A stretch of DNA of 64,000 nucleotides from Pomphorhynchus laevis (taxonomy: Eukaryota; Acanthocephala; Palaeacanthocephala; Echinorhynchida; Pomphorhynchidae), in NCBI GenBank assembly GCA_012934845.2, contig WNNJ02003454.1, forward strand, positions 1 to 64,000. Direction: 5' to 3'. Each line of letters begins with the position of its first letter. The first letter of the stretch is position 1. Position numbers and translations under genes: made by a program. The notes below the pieces were generated by a model that searched no databases, had not been told where the DNA came from, and saw only the letters and a program-made list of their open reading frames with translations. Shown piece after piece: positions 41,276 to 52,956 of this stretch.

Positions 41276-43016
41276 TTGAAAATTCCTAATAATTCTTATC
41301 AACAAATCTAAATGGATAGTTATTATTAACAAGAATTTGTCTAATTCGTTCTAATTCCTTGTGCAATTCATTCCAGTTAATGCAAATACGATAGGCGCGG
41401 TGCAGTAGCGATTTTATAACACTCTCTTTGTATTTGAATGGGCATATACTAGAAAAATTCAGACACTGACCATCATAAGTGCTTTTTCTGTATACCGAAC
41501 ACTCAAATTTATTGTCAATATTGTTGACAAGTACTTCGAGGAACAGTAATACATTTTGATTTTCAAACTCAACCGTAAAATGAAGACATGAGGATTGCTC
41601 AAACTTTCGCTTAAGCTCAATTACATTTTCAGCATACTCAACACATATTAAAGTATCATCGACATATCGAATGAAAAATGGCATTTTATTTTTGTCTTCT
41701 AAAAATTTTTTTTCCAAGTGACCCACACAAACGTTGGCTTTTGTTGGTCCCAATACATATCCCATGACAACTCCATCAACTTGTTTGTATGTATATCCAT
41801 TAGGACATGTAAATATAGATTCAATTAAGCAGAGCTCAAGTAATTGTTTAAAGTGTTCTTAAGACAAGACATTAGTTTGAAGACTATTTTGTTGATTATC
41901 ACTGTATACGTATTCTAATGTCAGTTCAATGCAATCACGAATTAAGATGTTTGTGAATAAATCGCTAACGTCCATTGAAGCCATTATACCGCTTGGTTTG
42001 CTTAAAAGTAATCTGTCAACAAACTCACCACTTGATTTGCAGGTATATTCTCGTGGAACATATGGAGCTATCATATCGTTAAGAATTTTAGAAATCTCAT
42101 AGAATGGTGTTTGGAGTGTTGAAATTATTGGACGCATTAACGGTGCTGTGTTGTTTTTATGTATTTTGGGATTACCATATAAGTATCTAGTTGATCTGTA
42201 TCCAGTAACTTTTATAAAAATTCGTTCGTCCTCCTTAAGATTTTTGTTAATATCGGATACTATCTTGTTCAATTTTTTAGTCATACTATTGATAATATTA
42301 TCAACGTTTTCGGTAATTTTTACAAACTTTGATTGATACGATAATATTTTGTTAAGCTGGTTCATGTAATATTGCTTATTCATAATGACGATCGTGTTGT
42401 TTTTGTCGGCCTTTCGAATAACTACATTTTCATTGTTTCTTAGCATTTTGAGTTGCTTATATTGCTCCTTTGTAATAACATCTCTGCTGTGGTCTATAAT
42501 CTTTTATAATCCAAAGTTTTTGAGTTCACATCGTAAGGATTCATCATTTAATATTGACACTTTTGTTTTTAGCCAATTCATTAAGGGATTGATAACAGCG
42601 AGCTTTTGTTTTTGCAAAATAAATTTAGTTATTAATTGTGTATTCAATCAAATTTGTAAAATACCTGTAATTTCAGGAGATATCACTACATTTTACAGGT
42701 TGAGTACACTATCAATATTTTGTCTTCGGCATATCTGACCACCTTATAATTTTAATTTATTATCAAATTTCATTATTATTATACGGGAAGTGTGTTCATC
42801 GCCTTTGCGTTTTAGCAGCATCCACATATCATAGAAGGATAAAAGCCTGCACATCTTCCTTAGTTGATATAAAGAACACCCAAATTTTAATAGAAGGATA
42901 TGGATGTCTTCTTTACAATTATTTATTTCCGATTTTACCAAATCGTATTTAAATTGTCTTACAAATTTATCATCCTATATTGTTGTTTTGTAAAGCTTAA
43001 ATCGTAGTAAATCGTT
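41276..43016 (-). pseudogene. PLE-F reverse transcriptase (right arm)
   Basis: Mirror of 36060-37800. The 195- and 159-codon blocks (41859-42446 and 41286-41765) equal those in the left arm, apart from one residue difference (MLRNNEN for MLKNNEN), with the same interruption between them. ADKNNTIVIM, MDVSDLFTN and RYVDDTLICV are visible. Confidence 0.87.
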
Positions 43017-43513
43017 ATATAGACATATATGATTAAAATATTAATTTTTTTGATATGATATCGATATTTGATATGATAGCGCAACATGTCCCACAAGAAT
43101 ATACCTGCAAATCAAGTGGTAAGTTTTGTTGACAGATTACTTTTAGCAAACCAAATGGTATAATGACTTCAATTGACGTTAGCGATTAATTCACAAGCAT
43201 CCCTATTCGTGATTGCATTAAACTGGCGTTAGAATACGTATACAGTGATAATCAACAAAAGTCTTCAAACTAATCTCTTGTCAAAAGAACACTTTAAACA
43301 ATTACTTGAGCTCTGCATTATTGTATTATGCCCACTCAAATACAATACCATTGTGCGCGACAGCCGCATACAAATACTAATGAATTAATAGTGTATTATT
43401 GTGACCAATAGACATCTGCATCCCGTTTGCAAGAAAGCAAATTACGTTATATAATGAAGAATTTACATCAGAAAAGATAGTAAAATTGAGAATATATTAT
43501 AAGAGCCTGAAAC

Positions 43514-43735
43514 TTGAACACAATATTAAAAAATTGTACGATTCAAAGACCCTTACACAACACTGTATACCAATTCACATGTCCAAAAGCTAAATATAAG
43601 GTCAGTTCTAACAACATTTATATTGGTTACACGACACAGCGGTTGTATTCACGAATGACGCAACATTCATATAGCGGTGCGATTAAGAAGCATATGGAAG
43701 ATGAACATGACATTAGGGTAGCTAAAAAGAAATAA
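43514..43735 (+). pseudogene. PLE-F GIY-YIG endonuclease, uninterrupted target version
   Basis: 73-codon frame: VYQFTCPKAKYKV, NIYIGYTTQRLYSRMTQHSYSG and a histidine (KHMEDEHDI). The remaining C-terminus continues in another frame to about 43864 (KEMNPTINRKDEGFV). LINE-A2 is inserted in the equivalent codon region of the other arm. A relic. Confidence 0.83.
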
Positions 43736-43932
43736 TTGATAATACAAAAGCTTTAATTAACGAATGTAATGTTGTGAATTTACGAATTTTCGAAGCGATA
43801 TTCATCAAAGAGATGAATCCTACTATCAATCGCAAAGATGAAGGATTCGTAAATACATTAAAATTTTTTAAATACTACTAAATTAGATAAGTTACAATTT
43901 AATGTAATTTGTATTTTGTATTTTACAGATGT

Positions 43933-43960
43933 TTGATGATGATCTATGTCAAGATCGAAA
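43933..43960 (+). ncRNA. hammerhead-like core of PLE-F (right arm)
   Basis: Mirror of 31195-31222. Confidence 0.5.
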
Positions 43961-44070
43961 TATCACAAAAAATGTTCGCTTTTTATTGTGTTGCCAAATG
44001 GTACTCTTTTCATGTTTTGTATTATTACTATTATGAAAATATTATGAAATATAAATATTTAGGTAATTCT

Positions 44071-47000
44071 AAATATTAAGCTTTAGACTTCCATTATAAA
44101 AAAATGCCATGCTGATATTCTATACTCGAGAGACTTGTCAATTATAACTGTACAATATTTCAATAGCAGAGCATACATGTTGCCTTACATTAGTGGAATG
44201 TAGTAATTAGTGATGGTTATATGTTATTTACTGCTGCTCTAAATAATTTGGTGCGCAGAATTCTTACGCAGAATTCTTCGATTTGTCATTTTTCAATTTT
44301 TTTTTATTTGTTTTATTTATTTAGTAATAAATGAAATTTAATAATAAATAAATTTTATTAATTTATTTATTATATTATATTTCCACTCAATTAATTCATA
44401 GACACTTTTAATTTTTGTTATCCTTCTGTAAAGATAGTTACGATATATTATTATTTGACAAAATATACTTTTTATACATCGTTAGATTAGTTTTAGACCA
44501 TTTTAGATTAGTATTAGATCATTTTCTTTAGATTAGTTTGCTTGACTAATAAATAAGATATAATTTATTTAGCAAATAATTTCAGAAATGGCTAGTTTTC
44601 ACAAAAATGGGCTATTTCTAATAAAATAGTCGTTTAATTATAAAATAATAATTTGTACTTTTCATGTAAATTATAATATTTATACACGAAATGAAAAACG
44701 TTATTCGCTTTCAATATGAAATGGGCATTTCCTCTATCCATAAAATTCGGCAACAATTGGTTTTTCTTTAGATTAGTTTGTTTGACTAATAAATAAGGTA
44801 TTATTTAATAGCCAATATAAATAATCAGTTTATCATAACCTTTTGGTGTTTGATTTTCCTATTTTTTAAAAAATGCTTCATTCCTTCATTTATTCCTATT
44901 CAACTTTCTTGGTAAAAAATATTTGCATAATAGTTGCCATTTAAAAATGCAAATTTTTCATTAAAAAAACTATTTTGTTCTATCGAATTTTATTGGCATC
45001 AAATTTTTGATTAAAATACTTTACCTATTACTTTCTCTGAATATTCACTAAATAATGTATTCTTACATGGCATCTCGATATTTGCTATTTATCAAATAAA
45101 TATTTGATAATAATATTTGTCGGTTACATCCGAACAACGGATCTACCTGTATCTATTAAATGTAGTTTAGATGATATTTAAAAAAATTACCTGTTTGTGC
45201 TTTATTATACATATAAAGCTTAATTTAAAATATTGATGTAACAAAACACGATCGTGTTAATGTTGCTATTGTATTTATCTGATTTCAAATTTTATTTTTT
45301 TAAAGTGCTATTGTTTATTTTATTTTAAAAATTGTGTAAATTTAAGTTAAATGTGCAGTACATACGCCATTAGCTATTTAAGTAAATCCTTGTTTAAATT
45401 TGGTGAATAGAGCTTAACAATTTGATATTATGTATATCCTTGAGGCAAATACTTGCTAATTTTTCTCCGTGATCATAGCACACAAGACTATTTGTATAAT
45501 TTCCAAAAACTTTTTAACATTTCAATCGGTATTTGTGTTCAACTAACCCGATCCCAAATAGTAGATCTTAAACAGATTAACTAACCTGATCCCAAACAGA
45601 TTAACTTCCGATATGTTTCTTCCAGATTTGGTTTTGATATATATGTTTGTTGTAATGTGTGCAATGGCGTTTTCTTGATGATGACCGCAGGAGCGGTTGA
45701 AAATTTGAAAACAAAAATTATTTGACTATTCTTGATTTTTCTACTATTTATGTTTAACTAACCTGATCCCAAACATTTATCAAGTACCTGAAATACTTTT
45801 AAACAAAAAATATCGTACAATAAAATATTGTAAAAAGTACTAAATTTAATATTGATAATTTTATATTTTATAATATAAATTCTTTAAAATATTAAAAAAA
45901 ATTTCTTCAGTCCATATGGAACTTGATGTTGTTACAAAATATTTTCTGTATTTATATAAAGGCAATAAAACTTTTTCATGCTGTCAATGAAAGTGTAAAT
46001 ATATGAAAGTGGAAAATATATAAATATTCATAGAATATGATTATGTTGGACTCCTTTACAGACAGTGCACTGCCGAATAAAAATTATATCTTTAATTTTT
46101 ATTGCATTAGATCAAATTTATACTTTGTACAGCTATTAACCTCGTCACTGTCTTTATTATACGTTGTAAGCATTTAATGATAAATTCGACTTGTGTAAGT
46201 TAACACCTGTATTCAGAAATCACTTCCATATATTTTGTGCTTTATTATTCCATTACTAGTAATATTCACACGCTTATGTTATGTACTTTATTACATCAAC
46301 ATATTGAAGATTAAACATTAGATTGTATCAATTACTAGATTCCATATATGGAAATTATTTCCACACTTTACACCCTAAGGAATGCATATTAGCAAAGTAA
46401 ATAAGATAAGAAAAAACTCCATAATCTTGAATATTTTGTCAAAATAACTTTTTCGATATCTTAAAAAGAGATTAAAATATCAATATTTTACCATGTGCAA
46501 ACAGGTTTTTTACCTCAAACAATGCTAGTAATTTTTAGAAATCAGTTGATTTACATTTACTCCGTTTTCTAAAACTTTATGGTTAAAATTTTAGAAAAAA
46601 TGTTTACAATAAATTTTTACATTTTTCGCATTTTTACAAGAAAAAAAGATATTTTTCGAATAGCGCATTCTTTGAAATAGCTCAGTTTTACAAAATAAAC
46701 TTTTGTTTACTATTTGATATAGGTAGACAAAGTATCAACCCATTTTGTAAACTGAGAAAATGTATGCAAGGCTTGAAAATTACGATTTTTAATAAAAAAA
46801 AGTATAATTTGCATTTTTAATGTTTAATGACTTTTGAATTAAAAGTCAATAGTTAACTTAAAATCCATTAAAAGTTAACTATATCACGTTAAGTTGAAAT
46901 TGCAGTTGATATTAAAACAAGTTAACAAAACTAGATTTCGACCATACCCAATAATTCTTAACAGGCAAGTTATTAAGAGTGGATAGATGTCAAAGTTATT

Positions 47001-47085
47001 GCCTATTTCGCCAGTTAACTCGGTTAGATTACCTCATAATCCTTCAAAGCTAGATATTGTTTACTTGGTTTTACAGCTTTTAATA
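44071..47085. other. AT-rich region without recognisable genes
   Basis: No coding frame, RNA gene or known element recognised. Minor repeats: a 45-bp segment (CTTTAGATTAGTTTG...) at about 44525 and 44766, and the phrase CTAACCTGATCCCAAACA in two copies plus a diverged third at about 45545-45775. May be ordinary intergenic or intronic DNA. Confidence 0.5.
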
Positions 47086-47225
47086 TGTAAAACACCAAAT
47101 TTGGGCACTTTCAATTTGATTACTAGATGTATTCCGGTACATATGTTTGAACCCTCTAGGTATAATTTATAAGTAACGTTCTACTTACTCAAATAAGTAA
47201 ATAGGCATTATGATGATTCAAATCG
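47086..47225 (+). repeat. 140-bp dispersed repeat, copy 1
   Basis: Shares AACACCAAAT...TTTGATTACTAG...TGTTTGAACCCTCTAGGTA...AAGTAAATAGGCA with 47636-47780 at roughly 80-85 percent by eye. Nature unknown. Confidence 0.7.
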
Positions 47226-47635
47226 GGTAACTGAGTCTACGTATATCAAATTGAACTACTTCAATTAGAACTTAACAACTTAATCTATTACATTTTGGGT
47301 AAATAATCTGTATTAATTTCATAAAGTTTTTGAATTTCTATACTCTTGTTATGTTAATATAAAAAATAACAGAATTTTTTAAATATGTTATTCGAGTGTC
47401 AAATATAAACAAGGAAGCATATTATTATCACTCATATTATACTATAGTATTTATATTATAGTTTAATTATATATTATTGATTATATTTTTTGTTATATAA
47501 TTATATATTTATTATAGCATATTATATTATATTGCGTTGTATTGTATATACATTATATTGTATTATATTTAATTGTACTGTATATACATAATATTGTATC
47601 ATATTATATGTTAAAATATTATGTAACTCCAAATT

Positions 47636-47780
47636 AAAACACCAAATCTGGATACTTTTAATTTGATTACTAGGTGTATCCCGATATGTTAAACTTATGT
47701 TTGAACCCTCTAGGTATAATTCATAAATAAAGTTCTACTTACACTAATAAGTAAATAGGCAATGTAATGATTCAAATATT
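47636..47780 (+). repeat. 140-bp dispersed repeat, copy 2
   Basis: Direct copy of 47086-47225 about 550 bp downstream. Confidence 0.7.
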
Positions 47781-47817
47781 CTTATATTTCGAGACATTAA
47801 AATACGGATAGTGCATC

Positions 47818-48945
47818 ATTGATAAAAACTGGAACTTGTAATTGTTAATAGCATCTAATTTTCACTGTCCCAGTAATCGTATTATTCGTATTGACTAATA
47901 TATAACATACAATATATAAGAATAAGGATTATAGATCATCAGGAAGAACTGCTATGTTATCAGGTTTCGTTTCTTATTCTTCATGAAAATAAATTATTTA
48001 ATATATATATTAATTTACATAATTATATAGTTTATATATTTAATTTTATGATTTATATATTTGTATTATTTATCCTTTTCCGATTTAGTTTATGATTTAG
48101 TTTAAGGCTCACCTATAGATCCCCAAGATCTCCCGATTTTGATGATTGCCTAAAAAATTTATCAGATAACTGAGTTTACGTATTTATACGTAAACTCATA
48201 TACGTACTATATCAATAACAGTTAAAACCGGCATTTTAATTCGAAACACCCTCATCTCCATGATTAATCAAATCAGCTTAGAAAATAATAATAATAATCA
48301 AATAATAAAAATAAAATAATAATAAATAATTTAAAGCGAGTGGTGCTTGAATATTTGTATGTTATACGATATATAAATAAACATAAAGATAACTAATAAA
48401 TAATTATTTAAGATTTTATACAATTTATGTTTATATTTATATGAAGTTAATTTAAAATTAAAATAAAAGTCAATTGTTATGAATTGACTTACAAATAACA
48501 GATAGAACGCAATTTTAAAAAATTTAAAAATCCGAAACCTGATAGCATAGCAGTTCCTCATGATGTCCTCTAATCCTTATTTTTATATATCGTCTATTAT
48601 TTATTAGTTAAGTAAGCTATAATTGGGATATATTTGTCTAAATATAGATAAAAATATTATTTTTTGTTCCTTTAAATAAAGGTAATATCTAAGACCGGTA
48701 TGATCCGCAATGATCATACCGGTCATACTAACTCAACATTGATATTCTTGTATTGTATGATGACATTAATATATTACAGATGCAAAATTCAATATAAAAG
48801 CATTAGAATTGATTGCCCATATCGGCTACATTTTTTGCTTAATTCGTGGTTTATTTACGCAACTGACAAGGCATTCAATTTAAAGTTGTCTTTTGTATTC
48901 TATATACGTTACATTAAACCACAATGCCATGTGATTTAAATATAC
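47818..48945 (+). repeat. 1,128-bp direct duplication, copy 1
   Basis: Recurs at 55062-56189 with a constant offset of 7244; a single substitution (C to T at 48828/56072) was noticed. It contains two inverted copies of the PLE-C-type 3' motif (about 47939-47975 and 48530-48585) and a perfect palindrome ACCGGTATGATC...GATCATACCGGT (48693-48724). It could be a non-autonomous element or a segmental duplication. No coding frame is credible. Confidence 0.93.
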
Positions 48946-49242
48946 ATGCATATTAAATGTATATATAACTCAACTGTAGCGTTAGTTATGAATATTTGTA
49001 ATCAACGTAAGTCAAATATTCTACTTAATAAAATCGATGCACTTTATGTGATTTTGTCGTGTTGCAAACAATTTATATTACGAAAATCATTTTTAAAATA
49101 CAGCTAATTTGTATTTATATAAAAATTAAATTTATATAAATTTTTTATATTTTCTTCATTCCTTCTTCATACTACCAAAACAGTTTCACTATTTTATCCT
49201 GATGTGTTTAAAAGAATTAATGTCTTTAGCAGATAGAGTTTA

Positions 49243-49428
49243 ATGCAGCAATTGCCTGGAAAATCGTCAGATCCTTTTGTTTCTAAACTAAAAAGACGAC
49301 AAAGTGAATTCCCAATAAGTAAAACAATTTATACCAAAGTTCAACTCACAACTTGTAGAAGCTTTACACATAATTTTATCGAACAAAAGCAACAATTTCA
49401 CAAATCTACGCAGGTATTTTTGATATAG
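49243..49428 (+). CDS. possible exon or small gene, unrecognised
   Basis: 61-codon frame starting MQQLPGKSSDPFVSKLKRRQ and followed by a possible splice donor (CAGGTATTT near 49410). It has balanced composition unlike the surrounding AT-rich DNA and an upstream stop. No family recognised; could equally be chance. Confidence 0.2.
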   Translation: MQQLPGKSSDPFVSKLKRRQSEFPISKTIYTKVQLTTCRSFTHNFIEQKQQFHKSTQVFLI

Positions 49429-49895
49429 TATAATACATCACATATAAAATTGTATCACTGGTGGGTTTAATATTATCCTCGTGTGGTTGTTTGAATCCTA
49501 TCAGCATAACTGTACACTACAATCAGCGTGGGTTGTCCTCATCAGCAGTGAGCCCACGCCTACATTTCGTGTTTCGGTCCTGTTACTGCTTCTGCTGAAT
49601 TCCTTGTCGCCGAAATGCTGGTTTATATTTGGCTTATATACCAAATTACACAATTAATGTGTTCTATATTTGGTGTGGGCGGTAACTAATATTCGCTATT
49701 CGAATCCACCACACACCGATTTTTTTATTCCGTTCTTATACGAAATGTTCACTGGACAGTAAACCGTAAGCTGTCTTTTTACTATTGTGAATATTGCTTA
49801 CACGAGCCGCTATTCTTCACTGGTCGGTTTGATATTATCCTCGTGTGGTTGTTTGAATCCTTTCAGCATCACTGTACACTACAATCAGCGTAGGT

Positions 49896-49942
49896 GGACC
49901 TCATCAGCAGTGAGCTCACGCCTACATTTCGTGTTTCGGTCC
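49896..49942 (-). ncRNA. permuted hammerhead core candidate, array 2 second monomer
   Basis: Minus strand GGACC-GAAAC, about 25 nt, CTGATGA-GGTCC; the 5-bp stem is perfect. The first monomer (49535-49580) has lost part of this pairing. Confidence 0.55.
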
Positions 49943-50266
49943 TTTTTACTGCTTCTGCTGAACTCCTTTTCGCCGAAATGCTGGTTTTTATTTGGCTTAT
50001 ATATCAAATTACACAATTAATGTGTTCTATATTTGGTATGGGCGGTAACTATTATTCGCAATTCGAATCCACCACACACCGACTTTTTTTATTCCGTTCT
50101 AGGACGAAATGTTCACTGGACAGTTAACCGTAAGCTGTCTTTTTACTATTGTGAATATTAGTTACTATTCACACCGAATATAGAACACTTTAATTGTGTA
50201 ATTTGGTATATAAGCCAAATATAAACCAGCATTTCGGCGACAAAGAGTTCAGCAGAAACAGTAACA

Positions 50267-50313
50267 GGACTGAAACACTAAATGTATGCATGGGCTAACT
50301 GCTGATGAAGTCC
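50267..50313 (+). ncRNA. permuted hammerhead core candidate, array 2 inverted monomer
   Basis: GGACT-GAAAC, about 25 nt, CTGATGA-AGTCC. Compared with the monomer at 49896-49942 both partners of the core-flanking pair changed (G-C to A-U), keeping the stem. Confidence 0.55.
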
Positions 50314-50400
50314 ACCTACGCTGATTGCAGTGTACAGTGATTCTGATAGGATTCAAACAACCACATGAGGATAATATAAAACCGACCAATGAATATTCAC

Positions 50401-51446
50401 AATAAAATTGTATATTTTATAGCGATGCAAAATCTACATATTCTTCAAAATAAAATGCCACAAAGGGTTCAAAAATCCACTTATAATTTTTCGAACAATC
50501 CTGATTCCTTTAAGCATTACTTTAATCTCGGTAGTTTTCTACAGTTGACTACATTGCAATTTCGGTAGTCAATTCATTCTCGATAGTCAATTTATCACAC
50601 ATTAGTCAATTCATAAAAATTGACTTTTATTTTAAATTTAAATTTTAAATTTCAACTTTATATAAATATAAACATAAATTGTATAAAATTGTATATAAAT
50701 TATATATATGATTAATAAATTGTATATTTTATTGTATTAAATCGTATAAAATCTTATAATTTTTTATTATTTAACCTTTTTAATTTAAATTTTAAATTTT
50801 AGCTTGATATAAAATAATTTATTTTTCTAATTATTATTTTTTATATTTTTAATATTAAAAAATAGGGATGTAGTCAACTTAATCTCTACAACTTCAATTC
50901 ATCTTTACTATGAATTGACTACCGAGATTATAACAACAAAACGTCCGTACCAGTTGGTCCTCTAGTTTTCTTAAAGGAGTACCACAATAGCATGTGCAAT
51001 TTACTTGATTTGACAAGTAATAAATTAATCAATTTGAATTATTGTCAATATTTCAAATTGTGATTTTTCAAATATGTGAATCTTTATTAACTTAGTTGCA
51101 TTGGTACATCATAAAATGATTTAAAACAATTCTATACGTATCTTCTACCCCAACTGTAACTTATTAAGTCCTGTAAATACAGTTCCCGGGCGCGATCTAT
51201 ATTTGCATATACCCTAGAATAAATGACAAAATATATTTTTGGAAATTTAAAATGAAGAACAAAAATAATAGAATTTTAATAAAGGTTTTTGTGATTAATG
51301 GCTGTTGATAAAAGATTACTTTATTTGATCTTATTTATTTAGACTGATAACATTAATTTCGAAGATCGTATTTTTATGCTGAACAGATCGTTCATACTTA
51401 AAAGTTTGTATGTATATTTTCGTTCAAAGTTATTGAAACAAACTGA
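50401..51446. other. AT-rich region without recognisable genes
   Basis: 50595-50720 resembles the AT-rich part of the 1,128-bp duplication (around 48420-48500) in inverted orientation; nothing else is assigned. Confidence 0.45.
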
Positions 51447-51647
51447 ATGTGTATTACTGTTTATAATAGATTATTTACAACTCTGATCATTTTTGCAATG
51501 ATATTGTATGAATCGATCTTGTGTAATCAATTTACACGTCAAGTATATCTTAAACGGAAAGCGTTAAACATCATAAAGAATATTCGTCGAGTTTTTCTAC
51601 CGAAATCTAAACCGATACGAACGAGTATTGCAAAGTTAATAAAATAA
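51447..51647 (+). CDS. possible small membrane-anchored protein, unrecognised
   Basis: 66-codon frame MCITVYNRLFTTLIIFAMIL..., with one hydrophobic segment at residues about 9-22 and a strongly basic C-terminal half (KRKALNIIKNIRRV). No family recognised and no supporting context. May be chance in AT-rich DNA. Confidence 0.2.
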   Translation: MCITVYNRLFTTLIIFAMILYESILCNQFTRQVYLKRKALNIIKNIRRVFLPKSKPIRTSIAKLIK

Positions 51648-51873
51648 TCTATAGTAATCTTTCAAGGAATGTAAATGTTGATTTTGTCATGGTTTGTTGA
51701 AATTTGATAAATAATTATTTTCTTAATAAACAAAAGCAACTTAATAAATGTAATTTTGTTGATATATTTCCGGACCTCTTCGACTAACTTGTATTTTAGC
51801 TGGCTACATAATAGCTTCAGCTATAAGGTCGCATCACGACAGAAAGCATGCTGCCCAGACAACTCCACAGGGC

Positions 51874-51917
51874 GGGACTCATCAGTGGACGTCTCTGTAT
51901 CATCGTTGTTTCGTCCC
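51874..51917 (-). ncRNA. permuted hammerhead core candidate, array 3 first monomer
   Basis: Minus strand GGGAC-GAAAC, 22 nt, CTGATGA-GTCCC: a perfect 5-bp stem II with the standard G-C next to the core. ACGTC directly before the CA that precedes CTGATGA could offer a GUC cleavage triplet. Confidence 0.55.
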
Positions 51918-52139
51918 TCAGCATGCACTATATTGACGATACACATGGTGGTCCTCCATCAGATTGAAATGAGTCATTGAAATCGTCTTGTTGGTAGTCG
52001 GTTGAATTTCATTTTGTTGAGATATTTCCGCACCTCTTCGACTAACTTGTATTTTAGCTGGCTACATAATAGCTTCAGCTATCAGGTCGCATTACGACAG
52101 AAAGCATGCTGTCCAGACAACTCCACAGGGAGGGACTCA

Positions 52140-52438
52140 TCAATAAATCTTTAACAAAGATTTCTTAAACACTTTGTTTCGTATTCCTGCTATAATGTAT
52201 AGTGATTGAAGGGTCAATTGTGTGGCATGCCTTTAATAGTTTAATCGCAAGGTGCCGCGGTGGTCTTTGCTTTCCTGGATCAGATCCCAGTCAGCAACTC
52301 CGATTTCCAAGAAGACCTCAGTCGATGACCTCTAATAAGAGTATAAGAATACCTCATCTCTGTTTTCCAATTTCAACCGATTTCCTGAATTTAATTTTGT
52401 TTTTATTTTATTTTTTAACTTTACATTTATTAAAATGA
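52140..52438 (+). repeat. segment inserted in array 3, mirrored at 53630-53928
   Basis: About 300 bp unrelated to the monomer, present as reverse complement at 53630-53928 (paired coordinates sum to 106068). Nature unknown; bordered by AAATCTTT...AAAGATTT palindromes. Confidence 0.8.
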
Positions 52439-52912
52439 TGCATTGAAATCGTTTTGTTGGTAGTCGCTTAAATTTCATTTTGTTGAGATATTTCCGGACT
52501 CTTCGACTAACTTGTATTTTAGCTGGCCACATAATAGCTTCAGCTATCAGGTCGCATTACGACAGAAAGCATGCTGTCCAGACAACTCCACACAGCAGGA
52601 ATCATCAGTGGACGTCTCTGTATCATCGTTGTTTCGTCCCTCAGCATGCCCTATATTGACGATACACATAGTGGTCCTCCATTAGATTGAAATGATGCAT
52701 TGAAATCGTCTTGTTAGTAGTTGGTTGACTTTAATTTTGTTGAAGTATTTTCGGACCTCTTTGATTAACTTGTATTTTAGCTGGCTAAAATACAAGGTCC
52801 GAAAATATCTCAACAAAATGAAATTCAACCGACTACCAACAAGATGATTTCAATGCTTGATTTCAAACTGATGGAGTACCATCATGTGTATCGTCAATAT
52901 AGTGCATGCTGA

Positions 52913-52956
52913 GGGACGAAACAACGATGATACAAAAACGTCCACTGATGAGTCCC
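52913..52956 (+). ncRNA. permuted hammerhead core candidate, array 3 inverted monomer
   Basis: GGGAC at 52913-52917, GAAAC 52918-52922, CTGATGA 52945-52951, GTCCC 52952-52956. Perfect stem. Confidence 0.55.

Larger units (their letters stand above)
40674..44070. repeat. right arm of the giant palindrome (no LINE insertion)
   Basis: Reverse complement of 31085-38402 without LINE-A2, 3,397 bp, from the RLE-LINE 3' end through two PLE-F pieces. Spacer between the arms is 38403-40673. This arm preserves the empty LINE target site at 43665-43675. Confidence 0.95.
49456..50400. repeat. inverted tandem array of a 362-bp repeat (array 2)
   Basis: Monomers start at 49456 and 49818 (period 362) and a partial monomer runs inverted from about 50158 to 50400. 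Each carries CTGATGA and GAAAC with a complementary stem; the stem varies compensatorily between monomers. No conserved protein frame. Confidence 0.9.

Noticed and set aside
48331-48939. Frames of 76 and 79 codons conserved between the two 1,128-bp copies
   Set aside because: Conserved only because the copies are almost identical; composition is AT-driven and no family is recognised.
44071-49240. tRNA, rRNA or snRNA genes
   Set aside because: I looked for cloverleaf and internal promoter boxes and saw none that I could support here or elsewhere in the window.
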